Shown in pieces: positions 35,276 to 46,940 of a stretch of DNA of 64,000 nucleotides. How positions within the stretch are numbered: position 1 is the first letter of the stretch; every line of letters begins with the position of its first letter. A program made the translations under genes and the position numbers. The notes beneath the pieces were generated by a model. It made no database searches. It saw only the letters and a list, made by a program, of their open reading frames with translations, and was not told the origin of the DNA. Origin of the DNA: Eumeta japonica (lineage: Eukaryota > Arthropoda > Insecta > Lepidoptera > Psychidae); NCBI GenBank assembly GCA_005406025.1, contig BGZK01000018.1, forward strand, positions 744,001-808,000. The letters are read 5' to 3'.

Positions 35276-37193
35276 TATTTAATTCCTTAAGGGTCCATAC
35301 TTCATGTTCTGTCGTATTGAAAGCTTTTGCAGACAAAATCCAAACATGTAGCGATACTGATAAATGAGTGAACCAAACTTTGAAGCGTAACACGTAAATT
35401 TTAAATAAGTTACAATAATCAGTAATTATCCATTAAAAGCGACAATTTTTTTCCTTAGTTCAACAATAATTATATACTAGTATTTTATATTTCCCGTTGA
35501 GAACATAGAAAATTTAATAAAAATAGGGCACTTATTTTATCTTTACAATATAATTCCAGAAAATCATGATTTGTTCATATGTCGACGTTTTGAAGTCCTT
35601 TGTCCTTTTCTCACTATTTGTAGAAAAAAATATATATGTGCGTGTGTGTTATGTAAGCTTGAATATCCTTTGAACAAATAGACCGATTGCATTAGAGCTT
35701 AAAACATTCAAAAGGATTTCACTGTACTTATTTTCCTGAAAATTCGACATTAATCGATTAAGTATTTTTGAGAGCTAATAAAATAATAAAAAATATGAAT
35801 AATTTTTAAACTATTGAACCGATCGATTGAAAATCATATTCTATTCATAATAAAACTGCGTTGAATGATGCAAATTTTATCGAAATCGGTTCATGCTTTG
35901 AGAAATATCATGCTCGAAAAATCTTTATGAAAGCGTTTATTTGTAATAATTGTGATATTTTAGTAAAGATTTATTTTAAAATAAAACTTATTTTTTCATT
36001 TAAAAGGCTCTATTGAACGCCGTAATTTTTGAGGAAATTAATAAAGTCTAGTCAAAGACATCATTGTCGAAAGCAAAAAAAAAACCTTTTCACAATAACT
36101 TTTATATTTGTTGATAGATTTTAAAATTGGAGTACCTTATAAACTTAAAAAACTTCACCAAATGCGACAAGCCCCATTCAAATCAGTTGTGTCATTCAAA
36201 AGATATTTTTGTTAAAATATTCAAAAATCACATGTCGTTATACGGTTGTTTTGTTATACAGTTAATGATTTTGAAAGAAATTTAGAAATAAATAGTTAAA
36301 AAAAATGAAAATTTGAAAGGAAATTTGGCAGAAAAGTTGATGAAAAGTTGAAATAAATGAAGTTTTCAATAATATATGTATAAGATCAATAAATAATGTT
36401 GTCACGATTCGAAAGCTTGAAAAGTTAATCGCTCAAAACAATGCCGGTACTTTGTATGGGGCTGGCATGTGAAATGTACAATTTTAATGTCATTTTGATT
36501 TATTTTTTTTTCATTTACTTAACTTACTCTGAACGCTGTACCTAAATTACTTTGAAAGTACTATGCTATCCTCTTGCGTGTTGTAACTATAGAAGTTCTT
36601 ATCTTAGAACAGAACTTGATCTATTATAGGACAAAGCTAATCCTAATGGACTTGCGAGTGGTTGCAAAATGCTCCAGTAGTTCCATTTTCTTATCTAAGT
36701 CGTTTTGTGCGATGCTAAAAATGTTGCCCCCATGCCTTGAACGTGAATTTTTAATTTAGAAGCCTTTGTGGTCACGGGTAAAACAAGGTTTTCAGTTGCT
36801 GTAATTGTGAAGTTTATGATGAGCTAAGGTATGCTGTAATGAAATTAAGGCTTTTAAGATGTTTTTAGTTTTTTTTTACATTTTGAACTTCATTAATTCA
36901 ACTGAAAGGATGTTTCGCATTTGACACGTTTAGATACTCAATAAAAATGCTATGAATTATATTGGAATTGATTGTTTTCGACATATAATCAAATGGTAAG
37001 CACTAAATAATTGCTTTATTTTGGGATTTAAATTTTCAAACGTAAATAAAAAAAATATTTTTCAATTAAATCGTACATTTAGCAACGTATAAATTTGGCC
37101 GGACTTAAACATATAAATATTTGTGATATTTTTAAGGTTTTATCCGCACAGCATCATTTTGATTTTAAAAACCCGCGACTAACCCTTAAGTGA
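35276..37193. other. AT-rich stretch, nothing recognised
   Basis: Bases 35600-35900 carry text resembling LINE untranslated tails (GAACAAATAGACCGATTGCA, ATCGAAATCGGTTCATGC), on the basis of phrase recognition only. No frame or RNA gene supported. Confidence 0.45.
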
Positions 37194-37409
37194 AATTACC
37201 TAAACCACGTGTTCCACGTCGCGGAGGATATGATGTATCTACCGCCGGTCCGGGACGCCGTCGTCACTTCCATGATAACGGTCGATAATGAACACCAACT
37301 CATGCTGAACCAATTTTCAAGGGCTGAAGGTGTGCAGCTGCAGGGAGGCGACTACTACTCGACGTCAACCACTACTCAATGTATGATATCAGCTTATGTG
37401 TGTTTATAG
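37194..37409 (+). CDS. Candidate first coding exon (unidentified protein), 37230-37380
   Basis: An open frame without stop runs 37194-37406, closing with TAG at 37407-37409. From the first ATG at 37230 it reads MMYLPPVRDAVVTSMITVDN, continues with EHQLMLNQFSRAEGVQLQGG, and reaches DYYSTSTTTQ just before AAT|GTATGA at 37381, a plausible splice donor. Up to that point codon use looks real, with C or G common at third positions; after it the frame becomes AT-rich. An E-box CACGTG sits at 37206-37211, upstream of the ATG. I do not recognise the protein. If real, it would be the N-terminus of a multi-exon gene continuing to the right beyond a long intron. An open reading by chance in a GC-richer conserved element is the alternative. 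Confidence 0.4.
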   Translation, partial: NYLNHVFHVAEDMMYLPPVRDAVVTSMITVDNEHQLMLNQFSRAEGVQLQGGDYYSTSTTTQCMISAYVCL

Positions 37410-38399
37410 TCCTGATGTAGATTGAGCAGTATGAACTTAGTGTTTCCTCGATTTGAGATATACCTCCACCTAGACCGCGACATTTTGTTGTCCTTTTATT
37501 TTATTTTAACAGTTAAATCGTTGTTCTCATACTTTTGAAGATAATTTTAAGTGTAATATGAATTGCCTTTTCATTTAATTGCCATTTGATATCAAGTATG
37601 AATACCTGTCCATAGACCATGGCTAAAATATGCGACTACAATCAATACGCGAGTGATAGCAGAGGTGTACGGCGTGGCCTCGCCCACCATAACTGGCGCA
37701 GCGCCCGCCGAACTTGGCTGTAACTTTATCTAGTTAAGTTTCAGCTTGGTTTTTGTTGTGTCAGTAGCAGTTTACCTCACTTAACGTCTATGCAGGAGCG
37801 GAGACTGTTTACCGAGATGGTCTATAGTCTATAGGTTAACTGAACTATTCTGTCATAATATTGATTGTTATTAATGTATTCATAATGTTAGCTCGTAGAG
37901 AATGTTTATCTTTTATATCAATTTGAAACATATAACACCCGACTAAGGAAACATCTGTGTTACTCATACTGCATAAAAATTAAAAGAATTGATGAATAAT
38001 TTAAATGAGGGGCTAAATATATTTCAGCACGAAGGTACACTTTATTAATTGAACTCGTTATGAGTTATGTTCGATAGATTAATTTAATGAAATCTTGTGG
38101 AGCTGTCATTTAAGATCGTTTCATTAAATAATTACTATTAAATGAAGTTTGTACATTAGCTGTCAATTGGAGACACTGAATGTCACAAAGTTGTTGCTTC
38201 AGTTAGATTGTTTTTATTAAAAAATTAACTGATTTTATTACTCATAAAAATATTATAGCTATTGCAAAGCTCGATCAGGTTGAGATATATTGTATTTTAA
38301 TGTTCTTTTTATTTCAATATTCCGGTGTTGCTTCTACAGCTACATAGAAAGCACATAATATGTCAATTGGGGAATTAAACCAAGAGAAAATTCCTTCGC
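37410..38399. other. AT-rich stretch with one GC-richer patch
   Basis: Bases 37655-37735 (GTGTACGGCGTGGCCTCGCC, GCGCAGCGCCCGCCGAACTT) stand out as GC-rich and unique. No frame. The rest is featureless. Confidence 0.4.
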
Positions 38400-38710
38400 C
38401 AGCTACATATCGCGATGTTAGGTCCGAACGTCAAGCGCTTTAAATCCGATTTTTCGCGAATAACGCAAAATTCAAAAGCTCTCCGCTGACTGCATCATAA
38501 TACGCATATGACAGTAATAGTACTGTCGTATACGTATTACGATGCAGCCTTCGACGCGGGGTAAGTGCACAACGTCCGCCCCACCGGAGGGCGGAAGGGC
38601 ACGTGTAAGCCCCCGCGCCGCGCCGCGCCTGCCCGCGCCTGCCGCCCTGGTAACCGGGCGCTGTAAACGGCTCGATTTCAACCGCCCTCGCCCGGTAGAA
38701 TTTTAAAAGC
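38400..38710. other. GC-rich block with quasi-palindrome
   Basis: Bases 38550-38700 are CpG-rich (CCGCGCCGCGCCGCGCCTGC, GTAACCGGGCGCTGTAAACG). GGGGTAAGTGC at 38558 contains a good splice-donor sequence, but no open exon upstream is convincing. The minus-strand 69-codon frame 38472-38681 is a composition artefact. Possibly a regulatory element linked to the candidate exon 1.2 kb upstream. Confidence 0.35.
38490..38547. repeat. Quasi-palindrome, 27-base arms, 4-base loop
   Basis: Bases 38490-38516 (CTGCATCATAATACGCATAT...) pair with 38521-38547 at 24 of 27 positions; loop ATAG. All three differences are transitions. Confidence 0.93.
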
Positions 38711-40514
38711 TCTGGCGTCTTTGGGATAGTAAACTTTTAACGATTCCATAACACACCCCCTGTTGTATCGACATGATCTTCCGGCGTGATCTGACCGCGA
38801 CAGCCCGTCCGTGTGAATATACGTATTGCGATTATTTGCTGCGTTTTGATGCGCGTAAATTGTAAATCCACTATAGACCAGTGTGAGAGAAAATAAATTC
38901 GTTGAAAACTTTGCGTAGTGCTAATACGAGAATCCATAAATTAAATTAAACTAATAACAATATCTTTTTTAAGCTCTTGAAAAATTCATCAGGTATATTA
39001 TAGTTTTTGAAATGAGCTGAAAAGGCATAACATTTCTCATTGAAACAATAAGTAAACGGCGATTCGCTTTTAAGAAAATTCATTATCTACAGTCTTTCGA
39101 CGGTTACGTAAGCAATACGGGTAAATGCAGACGAAAAAACGAATACCTTAAAAGAATTTTTATTTCATTGTATATATAAAAGAAAATATATAATTTATTT
39201 TGATATAAAGTACCGTTTCTTTCTATTTTATTTAGATGTTAACTTAAAAGAACTGATTTGTGCAGTCAAATCCATTACGCTTTTAATGGAGTTTTGATTA
39301 AAGCAATGAATTTAGTTCCCAAAGCATAGTAGGTACTTATTTTAAGTATTATGCTTCAGAAAGTAAATTCATATTCAAATAATAATCCTAATCCTTTAGG
39401 ATCATCGTGTTAATATAAACCGTTTCAAGACATGACAAAGTGAGTTTTAAGAATTATGTCAATCTAAGTTCTGTCACTTTCGAAATGTTTGTTTATTAAA
39501 GGACAGTTATTAAAACTTTATGGGATTATAGACATTGGAAAATTAAGACTTTTCAAAAACAACTCAAAAGATCACACTATTTGCACACATTTTAAGATTC
39601 ATATGCAAAAGTATTAGAGCAGCATCGTGGCGTGAAATAATCAATTAAATCAATCGGGCTTGTTAATTCGTTGTTGAACTTCTGAATAAATGTAAATATC
39701 GTATTTTAAATTTGAAGGAATCTTAAACGGTGGTAGGTATACGTTAGTTAATTAATTTTATCGTCTAGTTTAACGTAACAAAAGCATAGAAGAAATGTAT
39801 GCAGCAATAGGCTAATATACATGTAAAGAAAATATATTTCTTCGTGTCTCCTTTGACTATCCGTACTCAATGTTCTGGCAGTTTAGAAGAGACGTCTACG
39901 TCGTCCACTTGTCTATGGAATGACAAATGTCAATGCTTTTTTCAAGTTGGAGAGAGTACTTTGTGAAAAGCTGCAATATTATAAAAATTAACATGTGCAA
40001 AGAGTCGACAAACTAATGAAATTGCTTTAAATGTCGTTTCTTTGTCTTTACTTTACAGGTATGATATTAACACTATAGTGTAATTATACCTAGCGAACTT
40101 TACATAGCAATTGTACATAAAAATGTGAACTTATCTTAAAATAAACCTTTGCCTTTACATTACAGAGCAACACTTTTATTTCATTTACCGATTCCTAAAA
40201 GATCCGGACGAATTCGTCTTAGATACACATTGAATAAAAATACCGACACGAATTTAGCTTCAAAAGAAAATTAATCATTGTTAAAAGTTAAGTCGCTGTA
40301 AAAACAGGATAAAAAATTTCACGCCCATGAATCCAACATATAGTATGGTTTTGGTTAAGACTTTAATTTTTCTGTTCATAGCTGTACATACACCATAAAA
40401 TAATTTTCAACTTTAACACATATAAATATGGCTTTCATGAAATATTATTTTATAACTAAAATTACTTTAGTTATAATATTTCACCAGAATATGTAAGTGT
40501 TCTAATGCTTGAAA
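38711..40514. other. AT-rich stretch, nothing recognised
   Basis: A bulged palindrome at 40439-40482 is the only structure noted. Bases 38740-38850 are GC-richer and unassigned. Confidence 0.5.
40439..40482. repeat. Bulged palindrome, 17-base arms
   Basis: GAAATATTA and TAACTAAA on the left (interrupted by five extra bases) pair exactly with TTTAGTTATAATATTTC at 40466-40482. The AT-rich composition lowers its weight. Confidence 0.75.
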
Positions 40515-41210
40515 TGTTGAGTTATGATCGATTTTAGAACACATGATTTCCACATCGTACGATATTTACGTATATCTCGTTCCTCGCTGACATCCATCAA
40601 TCTTTTAATTTCAGCTCAGCAGTTTCGAATGATTAAAATTTGGCTGTTTTTATATGTCACCAAATTGATGAGCATAGGTTTTTTTAGAACGACCCTTACT
40701 GATGCTCTAATACGAGGCTTGCCTTTGCTCTATAGATCTGCTATATCAGTCTACTTTAAATCATCCTTTTCAGATAGCCAAACCACCGGGAGGTAACTTT
40801 GTCTACTGTATTCACTACATATTCTTTTAAACCATACCGCTCTTCTTTCAAAGACAATGCACACTTACTACGCAGATATTGCATTTCCCTGCATTGATGC
40901 TACTGTCGTTTTTGTTCTGCCATACCTAACTTTCATTACCTACATAAGGGTAGGGATCTATACCCTATTATGCATAGTCAAATGCGGTTATCGAATTTAC
41001 GACCAGAAGTAACAAGCAAAACACCATTCATTTTATTTCCAGTTTATACTCTTCTTTCGATATCTCTATCATACTCTAAACAGACTACCCAAGTAAACAA
41101 ACATTTTTCTTTATCTAATTATCTCACCTTTTCTACATATATTATTAAATATACTTTCAACTTCTTCTACAAACCATTACTTTAGTCTTGCTGACATTAT
41201 TTACTGTTTA
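40515..41210 (-). pseudogene. Non-LTR retrotransposon fossil L1b: C-terminal part of the same family as L1a
   Basis: Read on the minus strand from 41205 down it gives VNNVSKTKVMVCRR, then VYLGSLF (about 41100). Further on come a decayed TLMYGSESWVWQKKNESRIN-like block (YPYVGNES, WQNKNDSSINA, about 40945-40880), KKSGMV, a remnant of the LRWFGHLERM block, and GRSKKTYAHQFGDI (about 40710-40655). It ends in KRLMDVSEERDIRKYRTMWK (40605-40546). These are the palm end and C-terminal blocks of the lepidopteran non-LTR family of L1a. Many stops and indels; inactive. It starts at the same codons (SKTKV) where L1a stops, overlapping it by about 25 bases. Start loss fits ordinary 5' truncation on insertion. 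Confidence 0.85.
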
Positions 41211-43054
41211 ATAGAATAATTAAAGGTATAAACGCACAATTAGTATATCGTTTACAAAAAAAAAATTAAATTATGTACACAACGCAAAGAGAGAATAGAA
41301 ACGGTAAGTGGACGCGGCGCACGCGTCCGATTTGCGAGCAACTGACGGAATGAACTCCGAAGGCTCGCTGTACTTAGTAAAAGCACAGTAGGAGTTTGCG
41401 ACATGAAAATCTCGGCGGAGTGATGCTTAAAATTCCGTAGTACAAACTCTGAAAACGACTGTTAAATGCGAAATGAGAAAGTATTTCTTATCGTTAATGT
41501 ATCAAAAGTCTACGTAAAATTACAATTAAAACTTTTTATCTTTTATTATTATGAAATCCTTAATAAGTTTTACCCGGATCAAATTTTTTATACTCGTGTA
41601 CATTGCTTGATTTATATGTCATATATTTTTACCATAACAGTTTTACAAAGTAGTGTACAACGTTTATTTAATAGTGACGAAATCGTTTTATTTCTCCTTA
41701 CCATATCATGGTAATTATATCAAAAGAAACACATCTCCACCGGCCCGCGTACCTAGCATTGGCAGCTTTCAAACACGCGATGTTGATAAAAATATTTACT
41801 GAGTAATTTTGGGAGGCGAAAAGGGTTTGTTTATTTGTTAACTTGTTCTTTTCATTACACGCAGTTACCTTTGATAGTGAACTTTGGTCAACGCAATATT
41901 TTTTGTGGAAGCCCTGTTCAATTAAAGTTAAAAGTCATTTCTATGTTTTAAGGTAACATTCAATTTCCTTTTTTGTTAAAAAACTTCAATAAGTTAACAA
42001 AAGACAGTTGCTTAACGGTTGGGCTGTACAAGGTAAAAATGCTTATAGAAATATCATGACATTCCAAAATACCCTTTATTACTATTGTTTTAAGTCCAAG
42101 TATTTTATGCACCGTGTATTATATAATATTAAAGCCTCGGATATCGGTATATAAACAAGAATTTAAAAAATAAAAGTATGAAACAAATATCATTAAAATT
42201 TAATACTGATAAGAACTATTTTGCTAATTTCAAATTTTAAGCATAACACGTTCAATTAGAAATGAATTATTTTTTATGACTTTATTTTTAGTGTTGTAGC
42301 CAGTAAAAACTAAAATCGATAATAGTTTAAAAATAGTTAATAGTTCTAGCAAATACGATAATTTATAAAATATTATTGGAACACTATGTGGTTGATTTAA
42401 ACACTGTTCTTTATGTAATATATACTCATTAAAAGAGAACATATCATTTCTAGTCTCCCTTTATGTTCGGTGATGTGCCCCGTGTCATCAATGAGTTGTC
42501 TGCACTTGGGAGTACGCAAACTATTGTTTTCAATTTGCATTGTGTTTACTTATGTGTATATATATAATCTTAACCCATATGTTTAAAAAAGTTTCAATAA
42601 ATAATTGATTCTGAATATAATTAAACAATCCATCTACGCTTTATACAGGGCCTGAAACTTTTAGGTTTCATACACCCGTGAAAAAAAAAGAAACCCTTAA
42701 AGGATCACTGTAGTGTCTGTCTGTTTATCATAGTTTATTTTTTGGAATTCACAGACCGAAAGCGGTTGCAGAGTTTAATTTTATAGAGCTAAGCAACATA
42801 AATACGATTATATAGTATGAATAAATGAATCCTGATTTTATAAGTAAAGTCTGATGAATCAATTAGAATATATTAATATAAAATAACCTTTTTTGGAAAT
42901 AAAAAATCGTTTTCAAAAATCTAAAATTCCTCTGCAGTCCAATACAGCTCGTCCATGGACGATATTGTTTTGGAAAAGTCAGAAACTTAACAATACTTCA
43001 ATCACTATCCATTGACAATTTGATTTTGAAGAATTTCTTGATGTATTTTCAAGG
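41211..43054. other. AT-rich stretch with one GC-richer patch
   Basis: Bases 41300-41430 (AAGTGGACGCGGCGCACGCG, AGGCTCGCTGTAC) are GC-richer and unique in the window. Frames at 41466-41714 and 42230-42442 are AT-rich and unsupported. Confidence 0.45.
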
Positions 43055-43155
43055 ACATATACCAATGAAATTTATAAGTTATGCAGGAACATATATATAA
43101 TATACTATAAATAAGGACGAATTTAAAACCTCCTCTTTTGAAGTCGGTTATATAT
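43055..43155 (+). repeat. Family A repeat, tail fragment only
   Basis: AAACCTCCTCTTTTGAAGTC followed by GGTTATA (43126-43152) is the closing part of family A, as at 7463 and 57905. Upstream blocks are absent or too decayed to see. Confidence 0.5.
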
Positions 43156-45769
43156 TGGTAATGGACACCGGGATACTGCATAACAAATGAACGAATTTGC
43201 CGTGAGAAAAAAAGAGTTACAATTTCGGAATGTATGGTTTAAAAGATATTAAAGAGTTTGTGCGAAAATCGAGTATTTCCTCACTTCCTCCATTCCTCAC
43301 TTCACGAAGCAATTTTCAATTATGTGTTAAAATTAGAAGAATAAATGAACAAAATTGCAAAGTACTTGGATAAATAATTTGAGTGTAGGTAAAACTTTTT
43401 TTGTAGGTTTGTTATCTTTAGTTATTAGAATAAAATTATAGTGAAAAACTTCATTTTTATTAATAAGTAAATACGTCAATTTATGGAAAAGCTCGTTTCC
43501 TGTTTTAAAAGGGGGTCTCACACCAAAGGCGATATGTTCCGTTCCGAGCAAAGCCGATTACAGACGAGACCGTATTCTTGGAGAGGATATTTTCCTTGTA
43601 TTGTCAAAGCTTTCTGAGTGTTGCAAAAATTTGTTGCCGAGCTTTATTTAAGTACTAGCTTTTGCCTTCGGCTTCGTCTAGTGTGGGTACAAAACTTCAT
43701 ATAAATAGTTTTCTTTGTATTTATGATAGTTACCATCTTAGATTCGTACTCATTCCTTGTACTAATTCTGGTCACGCGAAACCGACATTTCGATGCTAGT
43801 TCTCCTTTCAGTTACATTACGATCAAGCCATAGATTTTATTCCAGGAATCCGATTTTTGTATTGTTCTCACGTTAGTGATCGTCACCGATTTTCTGGTTT
43901 GTTGGTGGCAAAATAAACGACAAATTTCCAAATTAATAATGGAATTAAAATGATACTTCTAAAATATTTATAATATGAGAATTTAATAAGTAAGAATTGC
44001 AAAAAAAAAATCATTTGGTTAACGAATGAAAATGTTATTGTCAAATGCCTTTTAGTGATCATATATATATCAATCACTACGCAACTATTGATCGTACGGC
44101 TCGCTGTGTTAAAGATCAACGCACTTCCAAACTCAGTTCGACGACGACGTCAATTAGTTTTAGAAGAAAGCAATTCTTATGTATAAATCATTAAAGGAAC
44201 CTTACGAAATTGTAGATTCTTCTATCTAAAATTTCAATATTCTTTACTATAGTGTCGTCCTTATTCTTAATACATTGAATGTCCTCTATGTCCCGCGATG
44301 ACATTGGCTCTCCGAGTTAACCTTGATAGCGAGATTAATAACGTCACGATCGTATTTAATTTTAAAATAACGTAAAAAAAATATTTATGTTTTTCGTTAC
44401 GATATGAAATTAAGTAAATAATAAAACATCGGCTTAACGACGCAGACGCCATTATCATAATTAGCGTTCACTCTTCTTTAATTTTACTTTTTAAAGATAC
44501 AAAAATACTCATAAAATGTAACATTCTCATGATTGCTGTCTGTTCGTTTTTCTTCAATTAGAATCAGTAATGTTTGAATATTTTCGTAGCCACATGTAGG
44601 CATTTGTCTATAATTAAGAGCATGGGGTTATGTTTGTTATTTATTCAATTAAATGGTTATTAGTAATCAATTCATATAAATTTAGGCTGTTAATTGACAT
44701 ATATGACAATACTTTGGATTATTGTATTGACAATAGAGAAAAATTTAAACCATTTTTGGTTTGACATTTGACGCATGGCAAAAAGCACAATAGTGCTTTT
44801 TGTCATGCGTAACGCAAAAATAAATGTCATCAGGGAACGCCGAACGAAGGCGAAGTTTCTGAGCATTTTTCGATATGAAGTTTATTTTTAATGAAGTTAT
44901 GTATGATGATTGCGTTTGCGATGATAATGTATTGTCGTGGTAATAGAGAGTGAAACTAATGATGACGGTGACATTTATATGTTAACTCTCCGATGATCGA
45001 TTATGCAAAAAAGGTACGCTTCGAAACTAAAAAATAAAATAAATATTTTATGGGGCTGTAGTGATAGAAGGTAAAACCTGCAGTAATAGTTTCATAATAA
45101 TGTTAAGCTGTAATTTCACGTTTATAAGTTGAAAAATGTAATGAATAGCATAATAAGTTAGAAAAATATCATAAAAAGGGAAGATGACCAAGAATTTACG
45201 GCAAATAACTATATATATATATGAGGTTAATTAAGGTTTTGCTCGATGGGACTGACATGTCTTAGTGGACAAACGATTCTAAACAAATAAAGATATAACA
45301 AAAGACATTGCTTACAGGCGCACGGTAGTAAAGAAATCGACCTTCAATTACACGTTTTCTTGACTTTGTTCAATGATTTCACTTCTATTTTTGTAAAATG
45401 ACTTACAATCAAATATAACTTAAAAAAAGAAATATGAAATTAAATCAATCTTCTGCGACGACATTTCAGTCACAAGATGCAGGAAATATCAACATATTCT
45501 TATCCTCTGACCCTACCTTCTTCTCTTCCGCGTTCTTGTTTTACACCATTGCGAAGCATTCGTAGCTTACTTCACAGCGGCAGAGTTTCGAGCGTTGTAC
45601 TGTACACTTGTCTGTACCCACGTACGCAGGAAAACATACTTACTATATCAAATATACATAAATATGTAAATTTAAAAAAGACGAGACAAACAACTCGACG
45701 TTAAGACAGTAGGTACGTGTATATGAAGTTAAATACTCCACGGAAGCAAAAGATCCTACAGCGAAAATC
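43156..45769. other. AT-rich stretch with an inverted LINE-type end
   Basis: Bases 43653-43680 (ACTAGCTTTTGCCTTCGGCT) read like the inverted end of a common lepidopteran repeat, the plus-strand form of which appears at 60600 (GCGAGCGGAGCCGCTGGCAA). A palindrome lies at 44771-44810. No gene. Confidence 0.45.
44771..44810. repeat. Near-perfect 18-bp inverted repeat, 4-base loop
   Basis: ACGCATGGCAAAAAGCAC at 44771-44788 pairs with 44793-44810 at 17 of 18 positions; loop AATA. Confidence 0.95.
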
Positions 45770-46050
45770 TTCAGCGCAATAGAAATCTACAATCAGTGAA
45801 GACCGTGTCGTCGTTGACGATACCAGATGCAATTTATTAATCGGGTCGCCCGGCCGTGTCTGCTGATCAATTTAATCGGCTGAAAGTTTCAGCGGAAACA
45901 TTCCGACGCTGTAAAAGTTGCATCCGGCGCCGACCGATCGCGGCCGGCGGCGGCGCTCTGCGACGACTGCAGGCCCGGCCTGAACCGCAGACGCATCCTA
46001 TAACGACTACCACCGCGCGGGGTATTCACTCAACTCCATTAGTATGATTT
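45770..46050. other. GC-rich block, possible regulatory element
   Basis: Bases 45845-46022 are strongly GC-rich (GTCGCCCGGCCGTGTCTGCT, CGCGGCCGGCGGCGGCGCTC). A GTG-initiated 63-codon frame (45856-46047) has no domain. Not repeated in the window. Similar in character to the islands of 9.8-14.5 kb. Confidence 0.35.
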
Positions 46051-46229
46051 TATACATTAGCGTATATCATATCTTTTTGTTCGTGCTCGATTATTCTTTT
46101 TTTTTTAGTTTATTTTAATCGATTTCGATGGAGAGATAGTTGCTCAGTTGCTAAGAATGTTCTAAACAATCCGGAAGTGTCCAGGATCATTCCTGATCAT
46201 GCGCGAATTGGAGAAAAAGTTTTAAATCA

Positions 46230-46400
46230 AATTAGACATCCTACTCCTTATTTAGGAGACCGCTTTGACTCTTGAGCCCGTGCGTCGTCATCATACGTTG
46301 ACGGTCATTAGCGCCCTTCGATCCGCACTGGGCCAGTGGGAAGCCCTTGTCTGTCCAAGGGCTTGGCTGTTCAAGGCTCTCAATTAAAATAAGACTGTGA
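46230..46400 (+). repeat. SINE-like remnant (3' part), family E copy 1
   Basis: GTGCGTCGTCATCATACGTT (46281) and CCGCACTGGGCCAGTGGGAA (46323) correspond to CGACGACGTCATCACGTTGA and CGCACTGGGCCAAACAGAAG at 55234-55284. The tRNA-like head is not recognisable here. A perfect 9-bp hairpin AAGCCCTTG / CAAGGGCTT lies at 46341-46364. Confidence 0.55.
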
Positions 46401-46599
46401 GGTGGATATTTCAAGTATGCTATCTATGGAGCCTGCATAAGTTTGCATATGAAGTTTTGGGGCACTTTTCTAACACACTTTCGCTTCACTGCTTCTTTTT
46501 TTAAATCTGCCTTAATTTATCTTTTTAGACAACCTAACCAGATTGACACAACCTTTTGCTTTCGAGTCACTTTTTATAACATTTTAAGGGACAATGGAG

Positions 46600-46940
46600 T
46601 ATGCGATTTATCAGAGACTAGGTGATCACCGCTACCCATTGACACCCAAAGAAGTGACTACTGCGTCGCCGGTATTTTAGGAAAGGAATACGATATCTGA
46701 TGGCGCGGCGGATAGATTACCGTATTAGGAAAGAATACAATACTTGATGGAGGAGAAAGTGTGAACCACTGGACCTTTCGCTCACAGATTGAAATGCAGT
46801 TGCGCAAACTGATATTTCACGTCCGTTTTTTTTTATGAGAGGTGAAATATTTTTATATTTCACCGGTCGAACGGGGCCATTTTTGTGCTGCAATCGAGTG
46901 CATAACAAATTAAAACATAGCTGTAACACAACAGTCACTA
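46600..46940 (+). repeat. Dispersed repeat family B, copy 3
   Basis: GGTGATCACCGCTACCCATT (46621), GTCGCCGGTATTTTAGGAAA (46665) with GGAATACGATA, TTGATGGAGGAGAAAGTG (46744), and GGTCGAACGGGGCCATTTTT (46865) with GTGCTGCAATCGAGT match the order of copy 1. The purine tract is reduced to one short unit. Frames of 70-73 codons crossing it are noncoding. Confidence 0.7.

Noticed and set aside
38490..38547. Possible microRNA precursor
   Set aside because: Stem of 27 bp with a 4-base loop and 58 bases in total is too compact for a normal precursor. The other palindromes fail for the same reason.
40524..40796. 90-codon plus-strand frame
   Set aside because: Antisense to the L1b C-terminal fossil.
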